A program made the position numbers and the translations under genes. DNA of 29,549 bases. Origin: JANMZR01 sp031383555 (GTDB lineage Bacteria > Bacteroidota > Bacteroidia > Cytophagales > Spirosomataceae). Below are positions 9,013 to 16,161 of the stretch, piece by piece; within the stretch, counting starts at the first letter, position 1, and every line of letters begins with the position of its first letter. The notes under the pieces were generated by a model, which worked only from the letters and a program-made list of their open reading frames with translations, did not search any database and was not told where the DNA came from. Location of the stretch: NCBI GenBank assembly GCA_031383555.1, contig JANMZR010000250.1, forward strand, positions 1 through 29,549. Direction: 5' to 3'.

Positions 9013-9594
9013 ATGCCCAAAACCCTCTATATAATCTCAGGTTGCAATGGAGCTGGTAAAACAACAGCCTCGTTTACCATTTTACCTGATTTATTGGGAT
9101 GCAAGGAATTTATAAATGCTGATGAGATTGCCAAAGGGCTCTCACCCTTTCAACCAGAAAAAGTGGCATTTGAGGCTGGTAGAATTATGCTGAAAAGATT
9201 GGATGAACTCATTGAATTAGGTGAAACATTTGCATTTGAGACTACTTTGGCTTCAAAAATTTATCAAAAAAAAATTGAAGAGGCCAAACCAAAAGGATTT
9301 AAAATAACCTTACTTTTTTTCTGGCTGAGTTCAGTAGAATTGGCCAAAGAACGAGTGAAAACAAGAGTGAAAGAAGGTGGTCATAACATTGAGGCTGAGG
9401 TAATTGAAAGAAGGTATAAAAATGGGATTAAAAATCTTTTTGACTTATATTTGCCAATAGTTGATGAGACCTATATTTATGATAACTCAGAAGGAAATGC
9501 AAAATTATTGGCTACTAAATTAAAAGGCACCGATTTAAGTATTTTAAATGCTGTAATATTTAAAAAAATCATAGAAGAATATGATAGAAAATAA
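9013..9594 (+). CDS. Zeta-toxin-like P-loop kinase (COG4185 type)
   Basis: The 193-residue protein is a P-loop kinase of the zeta-toxin-like group often labelled predicted ABC-type ATPase. Walker A is GCNGAGKTT at 10-18, the acidic residue expected near the substrate is in NADEIA (Asp37), FETTLAS at 75-81 follows, and the arginine-bearing lid reads RVKTRVKEGGHNI (114-126) with IERRYKNGI after it. Zeta toxins proper phosphorylate UDP-N-acetylglucosamine; whether this shorter cousin does so, or is a toxin at all, is not established by the sequence. Its last 14 bases overlap a small gene in another frame, so the two are likely translationally coupled. No epsilon-type antitoxin gene lies upstream. 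Confidence 0.85.
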   Translation: MPKTLYIISGCNGAGKTTASFTILPDLLGCKEFINADEIAKGLSPFQPEKVAFEAGRIMLKRLDELIELGETFAFETTLASKIYQKKIEEAKPKGFKITLLFFWLSSVELAKERVKTRVKEGGHNIEAEVIERRYKNGIKNLFDLYLPIVDETYIYDNSEGNAKLLATKLKGTDLSILNAVIFKKIIEEYDRK

Positions 9595-9754
9595 ATTAAA
9601 TTTAGAACAGAAAAAAATCATAGATGCTATGGCCACGGTCTATGACAAACTCATTGAATTCAAAAAAAGTAAAAACTCTGAATTAGTAGTGATGAAAGAT
9701 GGTAAAATAGTAAGAACTAAACCATGGTTAGATGTAAAAAAAAATGATATGTAA
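9581..9754 (+). CDS. Small protein overlapping the zeta-like kinase; possible antitoxin partner
   Basis: A 57-codon frame starts at ATG 9581, 14 bases before the end of the kinase gene, and stops at TAA 9752-9754. Its product begins MIENKLNLEQKKIIDAMATV, continues with a helical part (YDKLIEFKKSKNSELVVM) and ends with a short KDGKIVRTKPW strand-like motif. The overlap, the clean start and stop, and the compact charged composition argue that it is a real gene. A small partner next to a zeta-like kinase is the usual layout of a toxin-antitoxin pair, though the order here (kinase first) is not that of epsilon-zeta. I infer a partner or antitoxin role; it is not shown. Confidence 0.65.
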   Translation: MIENKLNLEQKKIIDAMATVYDKLIEFKKSKNSELVVMKDGKIVRTKPWLDVKKNDM

Positions 9755-9788
9755 TAACCACAAATTACTTAGAAAATAAATTACCCCC

Positions 9789-10445
9789 TCAAAACAAAGT
9801 ATATTGCTCACCCTCATGCCTAATTTGAACAGCCCTCATTTCAGTACTTTTGTAAGGCCGCATCATGGCGATTATTTGGGTTTTGTCGAGGCTCGGCTTC
9901 AGCCACTCAAGCTCTTTATTTTGTGGAATTATCAAAGGCATTCGTTGCTTCGTATTGTGAATATAGGCCATCATATCATTGGCAGGCACGGTAATTATGG
10001 TGAAAGTATTTTTAGTTTCACCCGTTTTTATATTTTTCCATTCAGAACACAAGCCTCCCATGGCAAACACTTCTTGGTCTTTTACAAATATTTGGTAAGG
10101 GATTTTCCGTTTGCCTTCAGTACGCCATTCATAAAAGCTTTCCGCTAATACCAAACAGCGCTTTGAAGTTGATTCTTTAAAGGAGGCAAGTTCAAAAATT
10201 GTTTCTGATTTTGCATTTAATGTACTCTTTTTCAACTCGTTGGCACGCTCCTCATCGGCCCAAGGAGGTAGTAAACCCCAGTCGAAAAGTTGAATCGCTG
10301 TTGACTTTGTATTGGCAATAATTGGCATTTTAGGGAAAGAAAAGCCGTTAGCATTTTCAATGGGCGTATATTCAAGGCTTTCCTTTAAAAATGTAAAACG
10401 TTTTAGGGCTTTTTTGTTACCCGCAGCGTCATAATGATAGCACAT
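9789..10445 (-). CDS. SRAP domain protein (YedK/HMCES-type abasic-site DNA-protein crosslinker)
   Basis: The 218-residue protein has the whole SRAP signature. Cys2 directly follows the initiator Met (MCYH) and becomes the N-terminal nucleophile that forms a thiazolidine link to abasic sites in single-stranded DNA. Asn77 (LNAKSET), Glu106 (SFYEW) and His163 (HNTKQRMPLI) match the conserved active-site residues of YedK. WGLLPPW (56-62) is another family hallmark. Because the nucleophile must be residue 2, the start at 10445 is fixed. The gene is single; its 3' end faces the kinase/small-gene pair. The often-used name SOS response-associated peptidase refers to self-cleavage of the initiator Met. 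No LexA box was recognised upstream. Confidence 0.93.
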   Translation of the reverse strand: MCYHYDAAGNKKALKRFTFLKESLEYTPIENANGFSFPKMPIIANTKSTAIQLFDWGLLPPWADEERANELKKSTLNAKSETIFELASFKESTSKRCLVLAESFYEWRTEGKRKIPYQIFVKDQEVFAMGGLCSEWKNIKTGETKNTFTIITVPANDMMAYIHNTKQRMPLIIPQNKELEWLKPSLDKTQIIAMMRPYKSTEMRAVQIRHEGEQYTLF

Positions 10446-10556
10446 TTATACAAATAATTAAATGATATCTTTAAAAAATGTAATTTACCTTTTTGCAAAT
10501 ATTATTCCAAAAATTTATTTTAAGCATGAATCGGAGAAAATATTAATTGAAATCAA

Positions 10557-12350
10557 TCAAAACCAATCCTTTTTCATATCAATTGTAACTTGGTTTTTAC
10601 TCATTAATCTTGCTTTTAAATAATCAATTTTTATCAATTCATATTCAAAATAATAAGCCATGGTTTGTAATTTTCCATTATAAAAATTACTATCTATATC
10701 TTTGTTATTCAATGATTTATGTGCTTCAATTCCTTGCAAAAGCCATTGCCAACCTATTGTAAATATACTGGCCATTTCCAAATAAAGTGTTGCATCTGCT
10801 AAAAATGCTTCTGTGTCTGATTTGGCAATTTCAAAAAGATAATTGGTTGTTTCGCCTACCTTTATTTGATAGTTCAAAAGTTTTTCAGAAAATGGTTTTA
10901 ATTCCTCAAATTCATCTGATATTTTAATAGTTTCCGTTATTTCCTGCATAAAAAGTTGCAAAGCTTTGCCGTTTTTCATCAAAACTTTTCTTCCTAAAAG
11001 GTCAAGCCCGTGTATGCCCGTTGTGCCCTCATGTATAGGGTGTATCCTCGCCTCTCGATAATATTGTTCTACTGGGAAATCGGTCGTATAACCAGCACCT
11101 CCTAATATTTGCACCGCCATCGAAGTACTCAAGCAGCCCATTTCTGATGGGTACGATTTGGCAATTGGAGTGAGTAAATCTAGCAATAATTCATATTTTT
11201 CTTTTTCCTCACCTTCTGTTACATGGGCTAAGTCGGCATACAAACAACATTGTAAAATCAATGATAAACTACCTTCGGTAATCGACTTTTGAAATAAAAG
11301 CATGCGTTTCACGTCTGCATGCTCAACAATAGGTACTTGAGGCTTGCTAATATCTTTATCAGAAATCTTTCGGCCTTGTGGGCGCTCAATAGCGTACTCA
11401 AGAGAAGCATAAAAAGCTGCAGTTGCTATTGCCACCGCATTCATGCCAACACCAAGACGAGCTTCGTTCATCATTTGAAACATATATTTAAGGCCTTGAT
11501 GAGCCTCTCCAACCAAATAGCCTTCACAATTATGGTCGGCCCCCATCATCAAATGAGCAATTGGCGCACCTTTATAGCCCATTTTATGGTAAATACCAGC
11601 AGTAGTTATATCATTAGAAATCAGACTATTATCACTATCTATTCTGTATTTTGGCACCACAAAAAGTGAAATTCCTTTTGCTCCGGCTGGTGCGCCTTCA
11701 ATTTTTGCCAACATTAAATGGATAAAATTTTCACATAAATCATGGTCGCCTGCGGAAATATATATTTTTTGCCCAGTTATTTTAAACACCCCTTCCACAT
11801 CGGTTGGTTTTGCTAAAGTAATAATATCAGAAAGTGAGCTGCCTGCATTAGGTTCAGTCAAAGCCATGGTTCCTTGCCATTTACCTGTATACATATTGGG
11901 CAAAAATTTCTCCTTTAGTTGCTCGCTGCCAAAGCTTCGTAATAAATTAGCTGCGCCAGTAGTTAAAAATGGAAATACCGAAGCCGAATAGTTTGAAGCT
12001 TGTAAGATGAAAGTAGCAGAATTTAAGATAGTTACAGGAAGTTGTTGGCCTCCTTCTTCAAAGTTGAAGCCTGCGTTTATCCAGCCATCATCACCAAATT
12101 TCTTTAATATTGGAGCCATTTCAGGATGGATTTTTATATTGCCATTCACCAATTGAGGCTCTTTTCTGTCCATTTCCGTCAAAAGCGGACGTAACATTTT
12201 TGTGGCAATGCTTTCAGCGGAATCCAATACCATGTTAAAAGTATCGGAGCTATGTTCTTGAAAATAAGGATATTGCAATAGTTTTTCAACCCTTAAGACT
12301 TGGTTAAGTGTGAAATTTAAGTTTTTTTTGGAAAAAAAAGGAGGATACAT
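10557..12350 (-). CDS. Acyl-CoA dehydrogenase, ~600-residue family
   Basis: The 597-residue flavoenzyme catalyses alpha,beta-dehydrogenation of an acyl-CoA. It has the N-terminal helical domain, the middle beta domain with TMALTEPNAGSSLSD and the KITGQKIYISAGDHD stretch, and the C-terminal helical domain with the GGAGYTTDFPVEQYYREARI segment. Glu441 in IHEGTTG is at the position of the catalytic base in this branch. The ~130-residue extension after GLDLLGRK is typical of the longer acyl-CoA dehydrogenases (FadE/DmdC-like), compared with ~380 residues for the short ones. The natural substrate cannot be inferred; no other beta-oxidation gene is adjacent. It is divergent from the rpsF operon. 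Confidence 0.9.
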   Translation of the reverse strand: MYPPFFSKKNLNFTLNQVLRVEKLLQYPYFQEHSSDTFNMVLDSAESIATKMLRPLLTEMDRKEPQLVNGNIKIHPEMAPILKKFGDDGWINAGFNFEEGGQQLPVTILNSATFILQASNYSASVFPFLTTGAANLLRSFGSEQLKEKFLPNMYTGKWQGTMALTEPNAGSSLSDIITLAKPTDVEGVFKITGQKIYISAGDHDLCENFIHLMLAKIEGAPAGAKGISLFVVPKYRIDSDNSLISNDITTAGIYHKMGYKGAPIAHLMMGADHNCEGYLVGEAHQGLKYMFQMMNEARLGVGMNAVAIATAAFYASLEYAIERPQGRKISDKDISKPQVPIVEHADVKRMLLFQKSITEGSLSLILQCCLYADLAHVTEGEEKEKYELLLDLLTPIAKSYPSEMGCLSTSMAVQILGGAGYTTDFPVEQYYREARIHPIHEGTTGIHGLDLLGRKVLMKNGKALQLFMQEITETIKISDEFEELKPFSEKLLNYQIKVGETTNYLFEIAKSDTEAFLADATLYLEMASIFTIGWQWLLQGIEAHKSLNNKDIDSNFYNGKLQTMAYYFEYELIKIDYLKARLMSKNQVTIDMKKDWF

Positions 12351-12463
12351 TCTATTGATGAATAAAGTTTATACTATTTACAAAAATCGACAATTTAATA
12401 GTATGTTGGCAATAAATAAGGTTATTTTTTTACACACAAATTCATTTTTTAACAAAAATATCG

Positions 12464-12471
12464 TATCTTTG
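12464..12471 (+). promoter_or_regulatory. Promoter -7 element of the rpsF-rpsR-rplI operon
   Basis: TATCTTTG is an exact TAnnTTTG match followed by CA, the most common form in Bacteroidota ribosomal promoters. It lies 78 bases before the rpsF ATG, giving an untranslated leader of about 70 bases. Confidence 0.75.
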
Positions 12472-12492
12472 CACTCCAATTTTTTAAGACAT

Positions 12493-12540
12493 TGGGCTGC
12501 AAGTAAGTTACTTGCGGTAATAATTATCATTTTTAACCCA
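12493..12540 (+). promoter_or_regulatory. Structured rpsF leader, possible S6:S18 autoregulatory element
   Basis: In the leader, TGGG (12493-12496) can pair with CCCA (12537-12540) to close a loop containing a hairpin of GCAAG (12499-12503) with CTTGC (12511-12515), extendable by two pairs to a 3-base loop. The element ends nine bases before the ATG. S6:S18-binding leaders upstream of rpsF are known in several bacterial phyla, and S6 and S18 are the first two products of this operon. I infer the same kind of control; I could not match the exact known consensus by eye. Confidence 0.45.
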
Positions 12541-12549
12541 TTATTTAAT

Positions 12550-12921
12550 ATGCAATTAAATAACTATGAGACGGTGTTCATTGTAACTCCCGTTTTGTCT
12601 GAAGACCAGACAAAGGACGCTGTCGGCAAATTTAAGGCTATTTTGACTGAAGGTGGTGCTGAAATTGTGCATGCCTATGACATGGGCTTACGCAAGTTGG
12701 CTTACCCAATTCAGAACAAAAACACTGGTTTTTATCAGGTATTCGAATTCAAAGCACCTCCTACCTTAATCAAACCTCTTGAGATTGAGTATAAGCGTGA
12801 CGAAAAAATTCTTCGTTTCTTAACAGTAGCACTCGACAAACATGCCGTTGCTTATAACGAGAAAAAAAGAAAAGGTTTAGTAGGTAAAAAAGTTGAAACT
12901 GTAACCCCTGAAGCAAAATGA
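12550..12921 (+). CDS. rpsF: 30S ribosomal protein bS6
   Basis: The 123-residue product is ribosomal protein S6, which pairs with S18 on the 30S platform. Recognisable blocks are NNYETVFIVTP at the N-terminus, the central MGLRKLAYPIQNKNTGFYQVFEF and IEYKRDEKILRFLTVALDKHA, which cover the ferredoxin-like fold. The ATG at 12550 is chosen because the frame upstream of it contains the promoter and leader. The stop TGA overlaps the rpsR start as ATGA, so rpsF and rpsR are translationally coupled. First gene of rpsF-rpsR-rplI. Confidence 0.97.
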   Translation: MQLNNYETVFIVTPVLSEDQTKDAVGKFKAILTEGGAEIVHAYDMGLRKLAYPIQNKNTGFYQVFEFKAPPTLIKPLEIEYKRDEKILRFLTVALDKHAVAYNEKKRKGLVGKKVETVTPEAK

Positions 12922-13193
12922 AAGCCAACAAAAATCACATGACAACTCTTGTAAACGAGCCAGTTGACAAGAATCAAAATCGCAAAAAGTATTGCCGTTT
13001 CAAAAAATCAGGCATTAAATATATTGATTTTAAAGATCCTAATTTTCTTTTGAAATTGGTGAATGAGCAAGGTAGAATATTACCTCGTCGCCTTACAGGT
13101 ACTTCTCAGAAATACCAAGGTAAAGTAGGACAAGCCATAAAAAGAGCACGACATTTGGCTATTATGCCTTTTGTGGCGGATGGTTTGAAATAG
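12918..13193 (+). CDS. rpsR: 30S ribosomal protein bS18
   Basis: The 91-residue protein is S18, the partner of S6. The block RKKYCRFKKSGIKYIDFKDP and the RNA-binding GRILPRRLTGTSQKYQGKVGQAIKRARHLAIMPF are diagnostic. The ATG at 12918 overlaps the rpsF stop by four bases and is preferred; the ATG at 12939 would give 84 residues and cannot be ruled out, since the N-terminus of S18 is variable. The stop codon is itself the first three bases of a short tandem repeat. Confidence 0.96.
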   Translation: MKANKNHMTTLVNEPVDKNQNRKKYCRFKKSGIKYIDFKDPNFLLKLVNEQGRILPRRLTGTSQKYQGKVGQAIKRARHLAIMPFVADGLK

Positions 13194-13225
13194 ATATTAG
13201 ATGTTAGATATTAGATGTTAGATGT
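13191..13225. repeat. Five tandem copies of the 7-mer TAGATRT
   Basis: TAGATAT and TAGATGT alternate five times without gaps, followed by a sixth imperfect unit (TAGAAAT). The first unit contains the rpsR stop codon. It lies between rpsR and rplI and is a simple-sequence repeat likely to vary in copy number; because every unit begins with TAG, changes in number do not alter the S18 protein. Confidence 0.85.
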
Positions 13226-13302
13226 TAGAAATTTTTGTAACACCAATCTATTATTTAATCAATTAAAATAATTTTAAAGAAATTTTTTATCAAAAAACGA
13301 TA

Positions 13303-13746
13303 ATGGATATAATATTAAAACAAGACATTGCTGGCTTGGGCTACAAAAACGAGGTTATCTCGGTGAAGCCTGGTTATGGCAATAATTACTTGATTCCTCA
13401 GGGTTTTGCCACTTTGGCCACCAAGAGTTCGGTTAAAGTAATGCAAGAAAACATAAAACAAGCTGCTCATAAAGCAGAAAAAATTAAAACAGCAGCTGAA
13501 GCAATTGCTGAAGGCCTTAATGAAGTTGTGCTTGAAATTGCCGCAAAGGTGGGTGATGGTACTCGTATTTTCGGTAAAGTTACTACAACACAAATTTCAG
13601 ATGCTTTAAAATTAAAAGGATTTGAGGTAGACCGCAAGAAAATTGTGCTTCCAAAAGACATAAAGGTTTTGGGTGATTATGTAGCGATGCTTGACCTTCA
13701 TAAAGAAGTTAAAAAAGAAGTGAAGTTTTCAGTTATTGCTGACTAA
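13303..13746 (+). CDS. rplI: 50S ribosomal protein bL9
   Basis: The 147-residue protein has the L9 N-terminal signature MDIILKQDIAGLGYKNEVISVKPGYGNNYLIPQG with its conserved Gly/Lys pattern, the long connecting helix (about 45-75) and the C-terminal rRNA-binding domain starting near VVLEIAAKVGDG. Length matches the family (~148). It is the third gene of the operon, 109 bases after rpsR, and is followed by a strong terminator. Confidence 0.97.
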   Translation: MDIILKQDIAGLGYKNEVISVKPGYGNNYLIPQGFATLATKSSVKVMQENIKQAAHKAEKIKTAAEAIAEGLNEVVLEIAAKVGDGTRIFGKVTTTQISDALKLKGFEVDRKKIVLPKDIKVLGDYVAMLDLHKEVKKEVKFSVIAD

Positions 13747-13767
13747 TTCTATTTCTACTATTTTTTG

Positions 13768-13800
13768 AAAAAACTGCTCATGAAAATGGGCAGTTTTTTT
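13768..13800 (+). terminator. Intrinsic terminator of the rpsF-rpsR-rplI operon
   Basis: AAAAAACTGCTCAT (13768-13781) pairs with 13786-13799 with one wobble pair across a GAAA tetraloop, followed by a T run. A-rich flanks on the left also allow it to stop the convergent ATPase gene that ends at 13822. Confidence 0.88.
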
Positions 13801-13821
13801 ATTAACTTTTTTTATCAATTA

Positions 13822-15141
13822 TTACATATCCTCAATAGACCATAAATTATAATTTATTTTATAATCATTCAATACTCCCAAATCGTTCATTAATACAGCC
13901 ACTTGTGCCTGTAATTTTCCTTTGCTTAGTCTTTCTTTATTCTTTTTAATTTCTGCAAATACAACTGTTTTTTTGATTTCGTTTACACCAATAAAATCTA
14001 TTTCTATAGTTCCTTTTCTGTCCCAATAACCTCCAATATTCGTAAAACCACCAATTTCCATTTTTTTTGTTTTGAAATATCTTTCTAAAATTAATCCGCT
14101 GTAAGTATCATAATCTCGATTAACAATAGTTTTTAATTCGTCAAATGCACCAATTTCAATAAAATGGCTGTATTTATAAATAAACCTGAACCAAAAATTC
14201 AGGAAATTATCTTCAACAATATACTTTACGTTTTTTGTTTCTGATTTGCTAAACATTGGAATTGCTTTTGAAATAATGCCAAAATCCCTTTCCATTCGGG
14301 TCAAATAGCCGCCAACTTCCTTATTTACAGTAGTTTCTATTTTTGCACGACTATTTTCACATTGCGCTATTGAAGTAAGTATGCTAAAATATATGGTATA
14401 TTCTTTGCCAAATTCCTCAATCAATATGTTTTTGCCCTCGCCAATCAGTATCGAATCTTCTTGAATCATATAATCAATCATTTTTACTTTTGTGGTTGCT
14501 CCATTATCCATAAATAATTGTACATATTTGGCCACTCCCCCAGTAAAAGTATATAAGGCTAGCAAATCATCAGGGCTATAGTTTGGCGAATATTTAGCTA
14601 ATATTTCTTTTAATACATTGGTTTTGAAAGGTTTAATTCTTAAATGATTATTGGCTCGCCCAAAAAGTGGTTCTTTATAGTCTTCAAAAATTTTATGCAT
14701 GAGTGAATAAACTGAACCACTTAACAGCAGATTCAGTTTACTGGTATCCTTATTCAAATCCCAAATTCGTTGCATATCGCTATATATTGACGAATTTATA
14801 TTGTAAAACTCTTGGAATTCGTCAATGATTAAGGTGAAATTTGTTTGCTTTGAATGCTCGATGAGGAATTCAAATAATTTGGTAAAACTATTTATTTCAC
14901 CAAAAATATTGACTGATAATTTGGATTTTATCTCCTCCACAAAGTCTTGACATAGAAATTGCTCTGATTTTTTAGCTACAAAAAAGTACAAAGTTGTATC
15001 ATTTTTAGTAGCCGCAATAAGCAATTGCGTTTTGCCAACACGCCGTCTACCTGTCACCACAGTCATTTGAGCCATCTTTTCCGATGCTTTTCTGATTGAA
15101 GCTAGCTTTTCTATTTCCGTTTCCCGATTAAAGAATTCCAT
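13822..15141 (-). CDS. AAA+ ATPase with C-terminal DUF234/PD-(D/E)XK-like domain
   Basis: The 439-residue protein belongs to the archaeal-type/STAND-like ATPases common in prokaryotes. Walker A is GRRRVGKTQ (31-39) after an FFNRETEIEKL start, Walker B is LIIDEFQEF with Asp107-Glu108, and the sensor strand is LLLSGSVYSLM. The middle has a winged-helix-like region, and the C-terminal ~65 residues carry Asp382 (EIDFIG) and Glu397-x-Lys399 (FAEIKK), the spacing of a PD-(D/E)XK nuclease fold as in DUF234. The biological role of the family is poorly known; mobile-element or defence links have been suggested. The gene has its own promoter with a remarkable palindrome at its -33 region, which implies tight control. 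Confidence 0.85.
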   Translation of the reverse strand: MEFFNRETEIEKLASIRKASEKMAQMTVVTGRRRVGKTQLLIAATKNDTTLYFFVAKKSEQFLCQDFVEEIKSKLSVNIFGEINSFTKLFEFLIEHSKQTNFTLIIDEFQEFYNINSSIYSDMQRIWDLNKDTSKLNLLLSGSVYSLMHKIFEDYKEPLFGRANNHLRIKPFKTNVLKEILAKYSPNYSPDDLLALYTFTGGVAKYVQLFMDNGATTKVKMIDYMIQEDSILIGEGKNILIEEFGKEYTIYFSILTSIAQCENSRAKIETTVNKEVGGYLTRMERDFGIISKAIPMFSKSETKNVKYIVEDNFLNFWFRFIYKYSHFIEIGAFDELKTIVNRDYDTYSGLILERYFKTKKMEIGGFTNIGGYWDRKGTIEIDFIGVNEIKKTVVFAEIKKNKERLSKGKLQAQVAVLMNDLGVLNDYKINYNLWSIEDM

Positions 15142-15180
15142 ATCTTTTTTATTAATATTTAAATATTCTCAAATAGAATA

Positions 15181-15188
15181 CAAAGATA
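15181..15188 (-). promoter_or_regulatory. Promoter -7 element of the AAA ATPase gene
   Basis: On the minus strand this reads TATCTTTG, an exact TAnnTTTG match, 39 bases before the ATG at 15141. The -33 region about 19 bases upstream falls inside the palindrome at 15198-15225. Confidence 0.7.
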
Positions 15189-15197
15189 AGTATTTTT

Positions 15198-15225
15198 TAG
15201 TTCCGAACTGTACAGTTCGGAACTA
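15198..15225. promoter_or_regulatory. Nested 28-bp perfect palindrome, candidate operator
   Basis: The 28 bases are perfectly self-complementary. Inside are two copies of a 9-bp dyad, GTTCCGAAC (15200-15208) and GTTCGGAAC (15215-15223), separated by the palindromic TGTACA. Dyad centres are 15 bp apart. On the minus strand the element ends 9 bases before the -7 box of the ATPase gene, so a bound dimer or tetramer would cover the -33 region. A T run is not next to it, so it does not look like a terminator. The regulator is not identifiable. Confidence 0.75.
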
Positions 15226-15248
15226 TATATTTATATATAATAATTATA

Positions 15249-15288
15249 AAAGAAAAAGGGTTGCAAACTCAAAAAAGTTGCCAACCCT
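15249..15288 (-). terminator. Intrinsic terminator after the gene remnant
   Basis: Plus-strand AGGGTTG (15257-15263) pairs with CAACCCT (15282-15288), and the stem continues with CAA/TTG and CT/AG past single-base bulges. On the minus strand the hairpin is followed by TTTTTCTTTT. It directly follows, and slightly overlaps, the stop codon of the remnant frame. Confidence 0.6.
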
Positions 15289-15502
15289 AAAATTTAGTCT
15301 TAAAACTGATGAAACCATTCAAACTATCACCAATAGGGTGATCCTTCAATCTTTGCTCTGAAAAATCCCGACCCCTTTGTGTGTGGTACACAGAACGTAA
15401 AAAGGCGTCTTTTGTGCCCCAAATCCACGGTTGTATTATTTTATTCAACGTCGGCAAGGCTTTTTGAGTTAGTGTAATAACCTTGCCGATGTTGTATTTT
15501 GA
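15287..15502 (-). pseudogene. C-terminal gene remnant, possibly of an outer-membrane barrel protein
   Basis: A 71-codon open frame without a start codon runs from just after a TAA (15503-15505) to TAG 15287-15289 and is followed at once by a terminator. The second half reads PWIWGTKDAFLRSVYHTQRG, then RDFSEQRLKDHPIGDSLNGF and ISFKTKF. Alternating hydrophobic residues and a C-terminal Phe are typical of the last strand of outer-membrane beta barrels, but I cannot name a family. The first ~25 codons run through the hairpin after the DinB gene and are probably not ancestral coding sequence. I interpret it as the 3' end of a deleted gene that kept its terminator. A chance open frame is the alternative. 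Confidence 0.35.
15447..15493 (-). terminator. Hairpin downstream of the DinB gene
   Basis: A 13-bp stem (15447-15459 with 15481-15493, one G-T pair) includes TCGGCAAGG/CCTTGCCGA and has a 21-base loop. It begins 20 bases after the DinB stop on the minus strand. The following T content is modest, so termination is plausible rather than certain. Confidence 0.5.
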
Positions 15503-15512
15503 TTATTTCTAT

Positions 15513-16052
15513 TTACTGAAACTCAACGTATTTGGGTGGCACAATACCGTTTAACCTCAAATAAACTAACATTTGAGCTCGGTGATGGGTAATGTGATCA
15601 GACAATAGTAAAAAGATTTGTCTTTTAGTGCGAGATAATCCTATGTAATCTAAACGGTCTTCAAAATGAGATGGGTCAAAGTTTTTTAATACTAATGTGG
15701 TTTCATCAAAAGTTTTATTCATCAAATCCATTATCATTTGCTTAGATTTTCCACCCACAATTAAAGTAGTATCGGTTTTTGTCCTTTCTTTTCTTCCCCC
15801 CAATAATGTTTGGCATTGCCAATCCATTGCTCGGGCAATATGCATAAATTGATCCTCAAAAGTTCTTTCTTCAGGTGTTGGTCTATAGCCGTATTTATTA
15901 ATGGGCATTGACTTTACTACTGAAAATAGATAAGTTTTAGAATTTTCGAATCTTTCTAAATACTCTTTCAAAAAGCTATCTTGCTGAGCAAAAAGGGCTT
16001 GCGAAAATAATATCAAACTAAAAATGGCAGAAAGTGAGATTGTCTTTTTCAT
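15513..16052 (-). CDS. Exported DinB-family protein
   Basis: The 179-residue product starts with a signal peptide (MKKTISLSAIFSLILFSQALFA, likely cut before Gln23) and continues as a four-helix DinB/YfiT-like domain. His71 (FMHIARAMDW) and His153/His156/His157 (SDHITHHRAQMLVYLRLNG) are at the places of the metal-binding histidines of this superfamily, and the ending NGIVPPKY is typical. DinB-like proteins are often metal-dependent thiol transferases, but most are uncharacterised and the extracytoplasmic ones have no assigned function. It lies 109 bases downstream of the SDR gene on the same strand, with a hairpin between them. Confidence 0.85.
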   Translation of the reverse strand: MKKTISLSAIFSLILFSQALFAQQDSFLKEYLERFENSKTYLFSVVKSMPINKYGYRPTPEERTFEDQFMHIARAMDWQCQTLLGGRKERTKTDTTLIVGGKSKQMIMDLMNKTFDETTLVLKNFDPSHFEDRLDYIGLSRTKRQIFLLLSDHITHHRAQMLVYLRLNGIVPPKYVEFQ

Positions 16053-16114
16053 AGTATTCCTATTATTAATTTTTTTACTTTTTAGTTATTACAGAATTTA
16101 AATTATTAAAAGCG

Positions 16115-16147
16115 CTTGGCTGGTCTTCTGAAAGCCAAAAAGCCAAG
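16115..16147 (-). terminator. Hairpin between the SDR and DinB genes
   Basis: CTTGGC (16115-16120) pairs with GCCAAG (16142-16147), and an internal GGCT/AGCC pairing competes with it. On the minus strand it is followed by GCGCTTTTAATAATTT. It may end or attenuate the SDR transcript. Confidence 0.35.
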
Positions 16148-16161
16148 GTAAAGAAAATTCA

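Noticed and set aside
12310..12549. N-terminal extension of rpsF upstream of ATG 12550
   Set aside because: The stretch contains the operon promoter and leader, overlaps the divergent acyl-CoA dehydrogenase start, and its translation does not resemble S6.
15198..15225. Reading the 28-bp palindrome as a terminator
   Set aside because: There is no T run after it on the minus strand, the remnant gene already has a terminator further upstream, and it sits at -33 of a consensus promoter.
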